A stretch of DNA of 35,997 nucleotides from the NCBI GenBank assembly GCA_024680915.1, contig JAILBN010000094.1, forward strand, positions 1-35,997. The letters are read 5' to 3'. This DNA is from Treponemataceae bacterium. GTDB lineage: Bacteria; Spirochaetota; Spirochaetia; Treponematales; Treponemataceae. Of the stretch, positions 14,172-23,700 are shown piece after piece (position 1 is the stretch's first letter; each line of letters begins with the position of its first letter). The translations under genes were made by a program, and so were the position numbers. The notes beneath the pieces are model-generated. The model had not been told where the DNA came from and did no database searches. It was given only the letters and a program-made list of their open reading frames with translations.

Positions 14172-16061
14172 TTAAAGCTTGAAGGTTCCTATTTCCTCGT
14201 CAATCTTGTTGATACCTAACATGTTCTTATCTGAAGACTCCGCGACATCCTTCATTGCTCCTACTATACCAGAAATTCCTTCAGTCATAAGAGACATGCT
14301 CTCACCTATGCGGCTCGTGATTTCAGAAAGACTGTTCATCTCTTTAGCAACCTGGGTAGCACCATCCAGCATCTCTTTGGCACTGTCCTTCACGACTAGG
14401 GAAGAATCATTTATATTGTGCATAGCTTCAAGAATCTGCTGGTTACCGGCAGACTGCTCATCCATAGCATTCTTAACGGTATTCTCCTGGGTCCGGACCG
14501 TCTGGGAAATATCATAGATTGCTTCGAATTTCTTTTGAACCTCAGTAATTGTCGATGTAATAAGAGAAATTGACTCCGACAAGGACTTAAGGTTCTCATT
14601 TATGGCTTTACCTTGGGCATTTGACTGCTCAGCAAGCTTACGAATCTCGTCAGCCACCACGGCGAAGCCTTTTCCCGATTCACCGGCATGAGCAGCTTCT
14701 ATCGCGGCATTCATAGCAAGAAGATTTGTCTGGCTGGCTATGTTCTGTATAATTTTTGTAGCTTCCATAACACCGGAAGATTTTTCCATAATGGCATTTG
14801 AGACTTCCACGGCGTTGGATACACTCACACGCCCTTCTGAGGCTGCCTTGTCAAGCTCCTCAACAGAAATTGTGTTATTATCCAGGATTCTGGATACAGA
14901 TTCGATATTAGCCACCATCTCATCCACAGCTGCTGAAGACTGATTTACTGAGGAAACCTGTTCCTCTATGCTGGCATTAAGATCCTTAAGGCGGGATAGA
15001 ATCTGTGTAACCGCAGCATCAGACTCCTCTACACCTGCAGACTGAGAATTCATATCGTTCTGAACAATATTTATACTGTCAGTTATTTTTTTGATATTAT
15101 TATTCGCAGAAGACAAATTCTCCAATAAACCATGGGCAGTCACAGATGAAGCCTTCGTAGATTCAGCCATATCAGAAAGAAGACTTCTTGTGGTCTCCTT
15201 TAATACATTGACATTGTTCACCAAATCACCAATCTCGCAACGGCAGGTCACAGGGAGAGGTGACATATCATACTCACGAACAGACAGCTTTCTGGTATAT
15301 TCCTGAACATCGGTTATGCTTGAGATAATCGATTTTGCAGTAACGATCAAATTCATTATGATAAAAAATGTCCATATAAGAGATACAGGCATTATATATT
15401 TTGCAAGCAGATCCATTCTATCTATCCTTAAATTGATAGGAACATCAACTACAGCTTCAATAGCCAGAACCAGCCCAAGCACATTAAATAAGGTAGGTAT
15501 AAGAATCCTGTTCAAAAAAGGCATAAGCTGGTATTTCTTGTCATGGGGAAGCCAGGTTAGTGAAAATTCCAGCTTTTTCATTAAAACTATGAAAGATAAG
15601 GGAGCGATGGTGAATGTCGTTCCCAGGAAAATGCACAAAAGCTCATACATCACCGAGTTTCCCTCGAAGGAGGTGAAGAGAATTCCCCTTTGAAGGCTTC
15701 TAAAATTTATCAAAATAGAGAATAATAGGGAAAACACTATAACAAGAGCGATACTGCTCATATACCACCTTTTAGTGAAAAGATTGAATTTTTTTATATC
15801 TTCTTCAGTCTCTCCGCATGTATAAAATCTTTTAGAATAGATTTTGTATAGACAAAAGGGGATTGCCATATGAAACAATAGGAAAAAGAGGATTACAGCC
15901 CAGTCCGACATGACTGCGGCATACTCACTCAGAGTCATTGCCCTGACAAAAATACTAACCGGAAATACCAATAAAACAGGTAGGATAAAACCTCCCATAA
16001 GACAAATCGGTACAATTTCGCTTATTTTTCTTTGCTTCTCAGTCGCTATAGATGAATTCAA
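14172..16061 (-). CDS. Methyl-accepting chemotaxis protein with a multi-TM N-terminal domain
   Basis: 629 residues. About six hydrophobic helices fill the N-terminal part (near 15-38, 52-75, 101-121, 138-161, 187-206, 222-247) with only short loops, so there is no large periplasmic sensor domain. A HAMP-like linker follows (about 248-300, with [10 protein letters not shown]), and then the long cytoplasmic coiled coil. The conserved hairpin tip that binds CheA and CheW is at about 437-480 ([37 protein letters not shown]). Its signal is unknown; sensing within the membrane or from the membrane state is likely. The start is a TTG at 16061 with GGGAG 7 nt upstream. It is transcribed alone and ends at the terminator at 14113-14143. 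Confidence 0.92.
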   Translation of the reverse strand: MNSSIATEKQRKISEIVPICLMGGFILPVLLVFPVSIFVRAMTLSEYAAVMSDWAVILFFLLFHMAIPFCLYKIYSKRFYTCGETEEDIKKFNLFTKRWYMSSIALVIVFSLLFSILINFRSLQRGILFTSFEGNSVMYELLCIFLGTTFTIAPLSFIVLMKKLEFSLTWLPHDKKYQLMPFLNRILIPTLFNVLGLVLAIEAVVDVPINLRIDRMDLLAKYIMPVSLIWTFFIIMNLIVTAKSIISSITDVQEYTRKLSVREYDMSPLPVTCRCEIGDLVNNVNVLKETTRSLLSDMAESTKASSVTAHGLLENLSSANNNIKKITDSINIVQNDMNSQSAGVEESDAAVTQILSRLKDLNASIEEQVSSVNQSSAAVDEMVANIESVSRILDNNTISVEELDKAASEGRVSVSNAVEVSNAIMEKSSGVMEATKIIQNIASQTNLLAMNAAIEAAHAGESGKGFAVVADEIRKLAEQSNAQGKAINENLKSLSESISLITSTITEVQKKFEAIYDISQTVRTQENTVKNAMDEQSAGNQQILEAMHNINDSSLVVKDSAKEMLDGATQVAKEMNSLSEITSRIGESMSLMTEGISGIVGAMKDVAESSDKNMLGINKIDEEIGTFKL

Positions 16062-16237
16062 AATAATACTCCCTCATTTTTTTACCCTCTCTTATTACAC
16101 CTAATTTATTATATTCCAAAAATACAAAAATCTCCAATAAAAAATATACATAAATAAGGATTTTTTTGGGGTCTGACTTATTGCTTGCGAAAAAAAAAGT
16201 ATGACCTTATATTGGGCAGAAGGCTTCAAAAGGCTAT

Positions 16238-17710
16238 CTAAGCCTGGCTTAGCAGATTATAAGCCTTCAAATCGATGACTTCATCGCAGCATTCTTGTAT
16301 AAGCTCCCTGTCATGGGTCACGACGATGACCGTTTTTCCCATAGACTTAAGCTGCCTGAGTATTTTTCCTATCTGCTGCATATGGGTATAATCAAGACCG
16401 CTGGTGGGTTCATCAAAAAGCATGAATTCCCGGCCACTGGCAATTGCGCAGGCAACAGCCACACGCTGCTTCTGGCCTCCGGAAAGAGACATAGGATGTC
16501 TGTCCGTAAGGTCTGATAAATCCAGTGTGGCAAGAATGCTACGGGCTTCCTCTTCATCTGCCTTCGGCTGGCTGATGAGGACTTCATCAAGCACGCTTTC
16601 CGAGAACAACTGGTGATTCACATCCTGCATTACAAGATAGAAGAGCTGCTGCCGGGCCCGGTGCTTATAAGCTTTCCCTTTATAAACTACAGTTCCCTTA
16701 GAATGAGGTAAAAGTCCGCATATACAATTCAAGAAAGTGGTCTTTCCCTCCCCGTTCTTTCCTATGATTGCGGTGATTACTCCTGAAGGAATATCCATAC
16801 TTGGGATATTCAAGGCTTGGTAACCATTTTTATATTTGTAGCGGAAATTCTGAAGGCTGATAGGGTTATTCTCCCTATTCTCAGCTGCAGGGCTTGTCCC
16901 AGCTTCCTTATTTTTCAGTAGGCGGCTATCCACCACTGAGTTTTTATTAGTCCGAAGACCAAGGGCATGGAGCTCATCCTCACCAATATTATCCATATCG
17001 GAGCGGGAAAGTTCCTTTGCTATCTGTCCACCGTCAAGGATAATCGTACGGTCCGCAAGGCTCCAAAGGTAGGAAATACGATGCTCAGCGACCACAATAG
17101 TCTTTCCTTCTCCCTTCCATTTAGCCAAAAGCTCCTGGAGCTCATCGATGGTTTTCAAGTCAAGATTGGCACTCGGCTCATCAAGAAGAATCACCTTGTT
17201 CCTAGAAACTGCGACAGAGGCACAGGCTATCTTTTGTTTCTGGCCCCCACTCAGGCAAAAAAGGCTTCTGTTCATAAGTGGCTCCAGCTTCAAATCCCTG
17301 ACTGTCTCATCTATACGCTTCAAGATCTCATTCTCTGGCATACCACGGTTCTCACAGGCGAAGGCCAGCTCGCTTGTGGTATCCACATTAAAAAACTGAG
17401 AGCGGGGATTCTGAAAGACCGTACTGACAAGCTTGGCCGTGTCATACAGCTCTGCATGGGAAATGTTCTTTCCCTCCACAAGAACCTTTCCCTCAAGCTT
17501 TCCACTATAAAAATTAGGGATAAGGCCATTTATCAAACGAAGGATGGTGGTCTTCCCGCAACCGGAGCCTCCTGTCAAAAGAATAAATTCCCCATCCTTT
17601 ATCGAAATATCTATATTTTTCAGGCTGCCATTTGAAGTGACTTCTACAACTTCGTCATTATCAGCATTTCCTGCTACATAACAGAAGGACACATTTTTCA
17701 GTTCAATCAT
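16238..17710 (-). CDS. ECF transporter ATPase, two fused ATP-binding domains
   Basis: 490 residues made of two CbiO/EcfA-type ATPase domains in one chain. The first has Walker A GGSGCGKTT (47-55), signature LSGGQKQK and Walker B VILLDEPS. The second has GKNGEGKTT (317-325), LSGGQKQR and MLFDEPTSGLD. A Ser/Asn/Glu-rich linker (about 250-285) joins them. It drives the energy-coupling-factor importer together with the EcfT and S components upstream. Its ATG overlaps the stop of the EamA gene (ATGA, 17707-17710). It is the last gene of the operon starting at 20595. A 15-bp palindrome, CTAAGCC-T-GGCTTAG (16238-16252), covers its stop codon. The following 176 bp to 16061 hold no gene and no clear terminator. 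Confidence 0.92.
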   Translation of the reverse strand: MIELKNVSFCYVAGNADNDEVVEVTSNGSLKNIDISIKDGEFILLTGGSGCGKTTILRLINGLIPNFYSGKLEGKVLVEGKNISHAELYDTAKLVSTVFQNPRSQFFNVDTTSELAFACENRGMPENEILKRIDETVRDLKLEPLMNRSLFCLSGGQKQKIACASVAVSRNKVILLDEPSANLDLKTIDELQELLAKWKGEGKTIVVAEHRISYLWSLADRTIILDGGQIAKELSRSDMDNIGEDELHALGLRTNKNSVVDSRLLKNKEAGTSPAAENRENNPISLQNFRYKYKNGYQALNIPSMDIPSGVITAIIGKNGEGKTTFLNCICGLLPHSKGTVVYKGKAYKHRARQQLFYLVMQDVNHQLFSESVLDEVLISQPKADEEEARSILATLDLSDLTDRHPMSLSGGQKQRVAVACAIASGREFMLFDEPTSGLDYTHMQQIGKILRQLKSMGKTVIVVTHDRELIQECCDEVIDLKAYNLLSQA

Positions 17711-18669
17711 TTAACAAACTTCTCCTTTTCCAAGGTATCAGCAACAACAAAATAGGTTCCTAGAATCATAATCAAGAGGGCAAGCAAAAACTGCCAGGTC
17801 AATTTTTCACCCACAAAGACAAAGGACAAAAAAGAGCCCACAAAGGGTGCAACAGCATAGAAGGCGCTGGTCTTAGCCGCCCCCAAATCCCTTTGAGCCC
17901 TGACATAAGTGAAAATACTTAATCCATAGGCAACAAAGCCTAAAAGAAGAACCAGGGGTATAAAGGCAGGAACAAAGACCAAGGCTTGCTCCTGTCCTGC
18001 TTTCTGAAGGCTTGTCTCTAATCCAGCTGTGCTTTTTGACAGGGCAGCGAATTCTCCAGAAATAAAGGCCACAAGCATAGAGCCAAAGCCACTTCCCAGC
18101 CCCTTGATTGTGACTATCTGGTATGTACTTTTCTCTGAGATACGTCTGGTGCAATTGTTTTCCAGCCCCCAACAGACTGTAGCTCCAAGAACAAAAAGAG
18201 AGCCAATAGATAAAGAAAAGCTTTCCGCAGACTCAAAGGAGAGAATAATACTTGCGGCTGTAATGAAAAGTATGGCAGACCATAACCGCCCGCTTACCTT
18301 CTCCTTGAAGATGGCAAGAGCTATTAGGGTGGTGGCGACAATCTCAAAATTTCCAAGAAGAGAAACCTCAGAGGAATTGCCCTTTCTTATTCCCAGCATC
18401 AGGAGTATGGGAGCTATAACATCAAGGGCAACCATGAGGATGGCATAAGGAAGATCAGCTTTTGAAAGCCTTTCCTCTTTTGCCTCCTTTTTGATTTTGA
18501 AGAGGTAGAAAAATCCCACACCAAGACCAGCCCCCAGATACAAAAGACCTGCCATAGTCACAGGAGGAATTTTCTGCATGAGCAGCTTTGAGAAGGGTAC
18601 ATTCAAAGCATAAAAGACCGCCGCCAGGAATGCATATATAATCGCTTTAATTTTCTTACTGTCAGACAT
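17707..18669 (-). CDS. EamA/DMT-family transporter inside the ECF operon
   Basis: 320 residues with about ten hydrophobic helices in two repeats, each with EamA features (AFLAAVFYALNVPFSKLL at the start, PFVGSFLSFVFVGEKLTW in the second half). The family contains exporters and importers of amino acids, metabolites and nucleotide sugars. The gene starts 9 bp after the EcfT stop and overlaps the ATPase start by 4 bp, so it is made with the ECF system. Placement between EcfT and EcfA is unusual. It may export the ligand, or a breakdown product, after the metal is removed, but this is inference. Confidence 0.88.
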   Translation of the reverse strand: MSDSKKIKAIIYAFLAAVFYALNVPFSKLLMQKIPPVTMAGLLYLGAGLGVGFFYLFKIKKEAKEERLSKADLPYAILMVALDVIAPILLMLGIRKGNSSEVSLLGNFEIVATTLIALAIFKEKVSGRLWSAILFITAASIILSFESAESFSLSIGSLFVLGATVCWGLENNCTRRISEKSTYQIVTIKGLGSGFGSMLVAFISGEFAALSKSTAGLETSLQKAGQEQALVFVPAFIPLVLLLGFVAYGLSIFTYVRAQRDLGAAKTSAFYAVAPFVGSFLSFVFVGEKLTWQFLLALLIMILGTYFVVADTLEKEKFVK

Positions 18670-18678
18670 ATTGATATT

Positions 18679-19404
18679 TTATATCACTTTAAAAGCACCA
18701 AGAATAGTAAAAGCAAGGCCTCCGGCCAAAAGCAAGAGCACAATAAAATCTGCCCAACCAAAACCAATTTTGCAAATGTTTGTACGTTTGTCAGGCCCGC
18801 CAAGTCCCCGGGTAAGGCTGGCGGCAGAAAGCTCCTGTCCTATCCTCACAGAGCAGGTAATCATTGGTATCAAACGGTATTCAATCATTTTGAAGGCCTT
18901 CTTTCCTCCGAACTTTATATCCCTCATAGCCATAGCTTTATTAATGCTGGAAGCCTCTTCAGCAACGGTGGGGAAAAACCTGAACATTACCGAAAGCGGT
19001 ATGGTAACCTGCTGGGGAATGTGCATTCTCTCCATGGCACAAACGAACTCGCTGACCGTAGTGGTAGAAACCACATACAGGCCTGTGAGGATTCCCGGCA
19101 GGAAGCGTAGTACAATTCCCATAAAGGCAAGTAGAAGAAAACCTAGAGTACCATGAATATAAGGTGCCACGAAGAACTGTAGAAGATACCCAATGGAATA
19201 TAGGATAAAGCCCTTCAGAAAGCTTTTGATACGTCCCGAAAGCAACAGCAGTATAAGAGGAATATAATTCAAGACATAACGGAATTCCATTGCATGCTCT
19301 CCCCCTGCGTTACCAAGAACAAAGATAGAGACAAAGGTAAGCAGAAGCATTTTTGTACGCGGATCAAGCAAAGATTTTTTGGAAGTAGATTTCATCAGCT
19401 CCAT
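18679..19404 (-). CDS. ECF transporter T component (CbiQ/EcfT family)
   Basis: 241 residues, about five membrane helices. It is the scaffold that couples ATPase movement to the S component. The two short Arg motifs of the coupling helices are visible as AMAMRDIKFGG (about 154-165) and AASLTRGLGG (about 202-211). The N-terminus KSLLDPRTKMLLL is typical of the family. Third gene of the operon after two S components. SD AGAGG lies upstream of the chosen ATG. Confidence 0.9.
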   Translation of the reverse strand: MELMKSTSKKSLLDPRTKMLLLTFVSIFVLGNAGGEHAMEFRYVLNYIPLILLLLSGRIKSFLKGFILYSIGYLLQFFVAPYIHGTLGFLLLAFMGIVLRFLPGILTGLYVVSTTTVSEFVCAMERMHIPQQVTIPLSVMFRFFPTVAEEASSINKAMAMRDIKFGGKKAFKMIEYRLIPMITCSVRIGQELSAASLTRGLGGPDKRTNICKIGFGWADFIVLLLLAGGLAFTILGAFKVI

Positions 19405-19429
19405 TTTTACATTCCTCTAAGAGAAAAAA

Positions 19430-20011
19430 CTAAACTATACCGGCCTTGGCAAAATGCTTTTTCAGTATTGTCCGTCCAAGAAGTCCGCCCAGAAGTCCGA
19501 AAACGAAACAGGAAACAAGCAGAATAGGACACATCCAGAGGGGAAGCAGCCTGCCGATTGCCTGTACATACTCTTCACTGAAGGAGCGGGTTGAAAAATA
19601 GGCTTCAGGAGAAAAGAACAATGGAAGATAATTGCTCCAAACCCAGATAGAGAAAACAGCGTTTGTAAGCACTGCTTTTTTTGCACTTTTGTATTGCCCT
19701 CTTTTATAGATCAGTTCAGAAATAAGGCCTGTAATAGACCCGACAATCAGAGCATAAAAGGACATTCCTGTTAAAATCATCAGAATGCCCAGCAGAATGC
19801 TCATAATCAAAATCATTCCGAATTTCTTTACCTTCGTCAGAAAGAGCATAAAAACAATTCCCGAGATAAGTGGAATAAAAACTGTATACAGGGGTAAGAA
19901 AACCGGGATAAAGCCAAGCATGAAAACACCAATGGATGCAAGACAATAAATTGCGGTAAAGATTCCCACATTGATTAAATCTTTACCATTTATCCTTTTT
20001 GTGTTGTCCAT
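19430..20011 (-). CDS. Trep_Strep-family ECF substrate-binding (S) component, copy 2
   Basis: 193 residues, about six membrane helices, Trep_Strep integral membrane family. The N-terminus INGKDLINVGIFTAIYC and C-terminus ILKKHFAKAGIV are nearly the same as in the adjacent copy 1, showing a tandem duplication. Differences gather in the middle, where S components bind substrate, so the two may take different ligands. Its ATG overlaps the copy 1 stop by one base (TAATG at 20011). Trep_Strep proteins occur beside CbiQ and CbiO genes, and in some streptococci such clusters are linked to iron-siderophore or heme uptake (from memory of the family, not proven here). Confidence 0.88.
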   Translation of the reverse strand: MDNTKRINGKDLINVGIFTAIYCLASIGVFMLGFIPVFLPLYTVFIPLISGIVFMLFLTKVKKFGMILIMSILLGILMILTGMSFYALIVGSITGLISELIYKRGQYKSAKKAVLTNAVFSIWVWSNYLPLFFSPEAYFSTRSFSEEYVQAIGRLLPLWMCPILLVSCFVFGLLGGLLGRTILKKHFAKAGIV

Positions 20012-20595
20012 TATACAATACCAGCCTTTGCAAAATGCTTTTTCAGAATCTTAAGACCTAGCCAGCCGCCTAAAATACCACCGATAAAGCAGGCAACAAA
20101 AAGAACAGGACACATCCACATGGGCATAAGGCTCTGAAGCTTTGTGATATATTCTTCTCCAAATTCCTGTCTGGTTGACCAGTATTGTTCAGGACAGAAA
20201 AAAAGAGGGAAATAGTTTGTCCAAACCCAGATAGAGAAAACGCCGTGAGCAAGAACAGCCTTTTTAGCACTCTTGTATTCGCCACTCTTATAAATAAATT
20301 CAGCTATCAAACCTGCAACAGTTCCAAGAGCAAGAGCATACCAGGACATACCTGTAAGCCACATAATAATTCCCATGAGCACACTCATAAGAAGAATCAT
20401 TCCGAACTTCTTTACCTTTGTAAGATAAAGCATGAAAACAATTCCACCAAAAAGTGGCATGAGGATTGAAAAAAGCGGCATAAAAATTGGAACATAGCCA
20501 AGCATAGCCAGGGCCATAATTACGACTGTGTAGATTGCGGTAAAAACACCTACATTGATCAGGTCCTTACCTTTTAACTTTTTGGAACTATCCAT
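20011..20595 (-). CDS. Trep_Strep-family ECF substrate-binding (S) component, copy 1
   Basis: 194 residues, about six membrane helices. Features shared with copy 2: KLKGKDLINVGVFTAIY at the start, LTKVKKFGMILLMSVLMGI in the middle, YKSGEYKSAKKAVLAHGVFS and the end ILKKHFAKAGIV. First gene of the five-gene ECF operon (S-S-T-EamA-A). The ATG has AAAGGAGAG upstream and lies 21 bp downstream of the regulon operator D. The predicted job is to capture the ECF substrate in the membrane; metal chelate or heme is favoured by the operator. Confidence 0.9.
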   Translation of the reverse strand: MDSSKKLKGKDLINVGVFTAIYTVVIMALAMLGYVPIFMPLFSILMPLFGGIVFMLYLTKVKKFGMILLMSVLMGIIMWLTGMSWYALALGTVAGLIAEFIYKSGEYKSAKKAVLAHGVFSIWVWTNYFPLFFCPEQYWSTRQEFGEEYITKLQSLMPMWMCPVLFVACFIGGILGGWLGLKILKKHFAKAGIV

Positions 20596-20610
20596 AAAAG
20601 CTCTCCTTTT

Positions 20611-20638
20611 ATTATAGTTAGTCTTTGCTAACTATAAT
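20611..20638 (-). promoter_or_regulatory. Regulon operator D upstream of the ECF operon
   Basis: ATTATAGTTAG (20611-20621) and CTAACTATAAT (20628-20638) are perfect 11-bp arms around TCTTTG, the longest copy of the palindrome. Confidence 0.82.
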
Positions 20639-20645
20639 AAAAAGA

Positions 20646-20674
20646 ATACTAGCACTTTCCTTGATTTTCTTCAA
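20646..20674 (-). promoter_or_regulatory. Predicted ECF operon promoter
   Basis: Minus strand TTGAAG (20669-20674), a 17-bp spacer and TAGTAT (20646-20651). The operator core starts 13 bp downstream of the -10 box, so it covers the start region. Confidence 0.6.
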
Positions 20675-20719
20675 TACAAAGCTAATCAGACAAATCCTGC
20701 CTAGGTACAGCCTGCGCCA

Positions 20720-23700
20720 TTAAGTAAGAGTAAGCTTGAGAAAAGCCTGCAGCTTCTGGAAAAGCTCCTTCTCTTCATTTCCGTCAAACTGGGCACAAAA
20801 GCAAGGAAGAGAGGCTTTTCCCTTCATGTTCAGAATGGTCTGAGCATTTTCATAAACAGAAGAAAGCTCAATAATGGCCCGGAGCTTTTCAGAGACATAG
20901 CATCGCCTAGCAAAACGATAACGTATATTAGCACCCACCAGCAAAGGACAGCTTGAATCCGCAAGCCGCCTTATTTTTTTAAGATCAGGCAGCTCTTTGC
21001 TGATTCTGTTTATTCTTTTACGGGCAAGACCTAATTCAGCCCGCCCTACTTTACTTTTATCCCGGATTCTGTCCTGCCAAAGGAAAAGCATATATTCCCT
21101 AAGGGAAGACAATCGGTAGTAAAAAGGCAATTCCTTAATATATTCGAAGAAAGCTCCCCTTATACCCTTATTTAAATAGATTAGTGGATCTCCGGTAATA
21201 AGAATATAAGAGTCTTTTTCACCTTCATATTCCTCCTTATGACTGAATTCCTTCTCAAAAGCCTCATCTGTCTTGGCAAGAACCTGCCAGAAGGCCTGGA
21301 ATTCCCTGTCCTGAGCAAAAATAAGCTCCTCTATCTTCGGAGCAATAATCACAATATCATCCCGGCCAAGCATATTCAGCTTAGACCTGATTACCATGGC
21401 ATAAAAACCATCGCTTTCACCACCTTCTGTCTGGAACAAAAGCAGCTGCTTTATTTCAGAAGATTTCGGATTGTCCCTTGCAAATTTCAAAACATCGCCC
21501 AAGAGGGCAATAAAGCTTACATATTCCTTGGAAGTAGTATTATCCTTTCCTATAGCAAGGCTTTCCTCATTTGTGGGAGGAAGCAGAAAAGCCTTATATC
21601 CCTGTTTTTCCAGTGTCTTGCAAAGATACTCCACAAGCTTGTCGTAAGAAGGGATATAGAGGGGATATTCTTTCTTGACTTGACCAAGGCTCTCATAAAC
21701 GAGATTTACAGGCAAGGGAGCCCTCTTCTTTTCATTTTGAATTTTATTAAGATTGAGGAGGAAGGCCTCGATTCTTGTAATCAGCCCCACCTTCGAATAA
21801 TGCTCGTCAACCTCAATCTGAAGATAAGGCTTGTCTCCCATAATCTCCGCAAAAAGATGATTCACCATTGCATCAGGACCACAGCCATGATTAGTCAGAT
21901 AGAGGGCATAAAGATTAGGAGTATTCTTTATAATCTGAGCCCCGCTTAGGATGTGCTGGCTGAAGGGCCAGTAGAGGTTCTTATAATATTCAGAAATATT
22001 AACATCATGTCCCTCAAGGTTCCCCAAGGTAATGATCTTGCAGCCCCTTTCAAGCAGAAGCTGGGGAAGGCCCATGTTGAGCACAGAATCAATAAGGCCA
22101 TAAGTCCTGGTAATAAGAACAAGAACCTTATCCTGGGAGGAGACTCTTTGCAGGAACTTCTTGCCATCTTCCTCCTGTAATTTCTGAGCTTTTTTCAGGG
22201 CCATCCCTGATTTTACAAGAGCCCTCTGACAGAGCAAGGGATTTTTTTCAAGGCTGAGGCCTATTTTCAGCATAGTCTTAGCCATATGGGGAGCTCCCAT
22301 ATCCATCTGAAGTACAGGATTTATAAGCTTAACGCCTTTTTTTTCCAGTTCAAGATTCTCAGCAATACAAGAAACCGCAGTCTGCATATAAAGGCAGCCA
22401 TAATTGTTTTTCAAATTGGAATTCTTATGCATAAGGCTATAGACAGAAGGAAGGAAAATATAATCACAGCCTTCCTCCAACAGCTCCTGGATATGCCCAT
22501 AAATCAACTTGACGGGAAAGCATGTTTCTTCCTTTACCAGCTGCTGGCTTTTTCTCACTGTTTCCTCACAGCTCTCTCCTGAAAGCTTCACATTGAAGCC
22601 CAGGCTGGTAAAGTAGGTATAGGCAAAGGGGAAAAGCTTATAAATCATCAGGGAACGGGGAATTCCTATCGTTTTTTTGCCCGGGTTATGCTCTCCTGTA
22701 TAAAGTCCGAAGGTTGTCTTCTGGATATTGTCAAAAAGCTTTTTATTCAGCTCCAAGATTTCCTTGTCCACCTCTTTTTTTTGGAGCTTCCGGCTTTCCT
22801 CCTTTGCCAGAAGAGCCATTCCCAAGGCTCCTGTCACACTAAAGTAAGGGGTGATGGAAAAAGCCTGGCCGAAATAGGATTTAAAAGCCGCAACAATTCC
22901 CTGATTGTAGGCGAGACCACCCTGAAAGCAGATTTTTTTCCCTATTTTTTTATTTGCCACCACCTTGTGGAGATAATTGTTTACAACGGCATAACAGAGT
23001 CCAGCCGCAACATCTTCCAAGGCTTGGCCCAAGGCAAGCTTGTTTTCTATACTGGTCTTCATAAAAACAGTACAACGCTGCTCCAGCAAGGAAGGAGACT
23101 CAGACCTCAAGGCCAGTTGACCAAGTTCAGAAGCAGTCATGCCCAGAAGCTCAGCCTGATCTTCAACAAAGGAACCGGTTCCAGCGGAACAAACCTTATT
23201 CATAGTAAAGTCTGTCACAATGCCGTTTTTACAGCTGATGAACTTTGCGTCCTGTCCTCCGATCTCAAATATAGTATCGCAATCAGGCACGAGGAAAAGC
23301 GTCCCCTGGGACTGGGCTGTAATCTCATCATGGACGAACTGTATATTAAATTTTTCAGCAATATGAATTCTTCCGGAGCCTGTAACCCCGGAGCTGACTA
23401 TATTGAGTTTGCCGAACCGTTTTTCAAGGGAATCAAAGCCTCTCTTAACGGCAGAGGTAGTATTTCCCAGAGTCTTAAAATACTGAATATCCACCACCTC
23501 ATTTTTCTCGTTCAAGAGAACAAAATTCGTACTGGTAGACCCCACATCAATACCAAGATAAAGAGCTTCACTGGCTGAAAAAGGAGTCAATGGATGAAGG
23601 TTTTCTGAAGGATAATCATTTTTCAGGGGAGCAAGCTTCACAGAGCCCTTCAGAACAGGTGCCTTTCCATCAATCCTCTCTTTTCCTTTCTCAAGCAGAT

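Noticed and set aside
16200-20640. Cobalt or vitamin transport by the ECF operon
   Set aside because: The S components are Trep_Strep rather than CbiM or known vitamin S families, and no cobalamin or thiamine riboswitch or biosynthesis gene is present; not excluded for corrinoids, but less supported than iron chelate or heme.
21239-21949. 236-codon plus-strand frame inside the activase gene
   Set aside because: Same reason: shadow of the minus-strand gene.
22688-23578. 296-codon plus-strand frame inside the activase gene
   Set aside because: Antisense to strongly conserved motifs on the other strand; no promoter or ribosome site.
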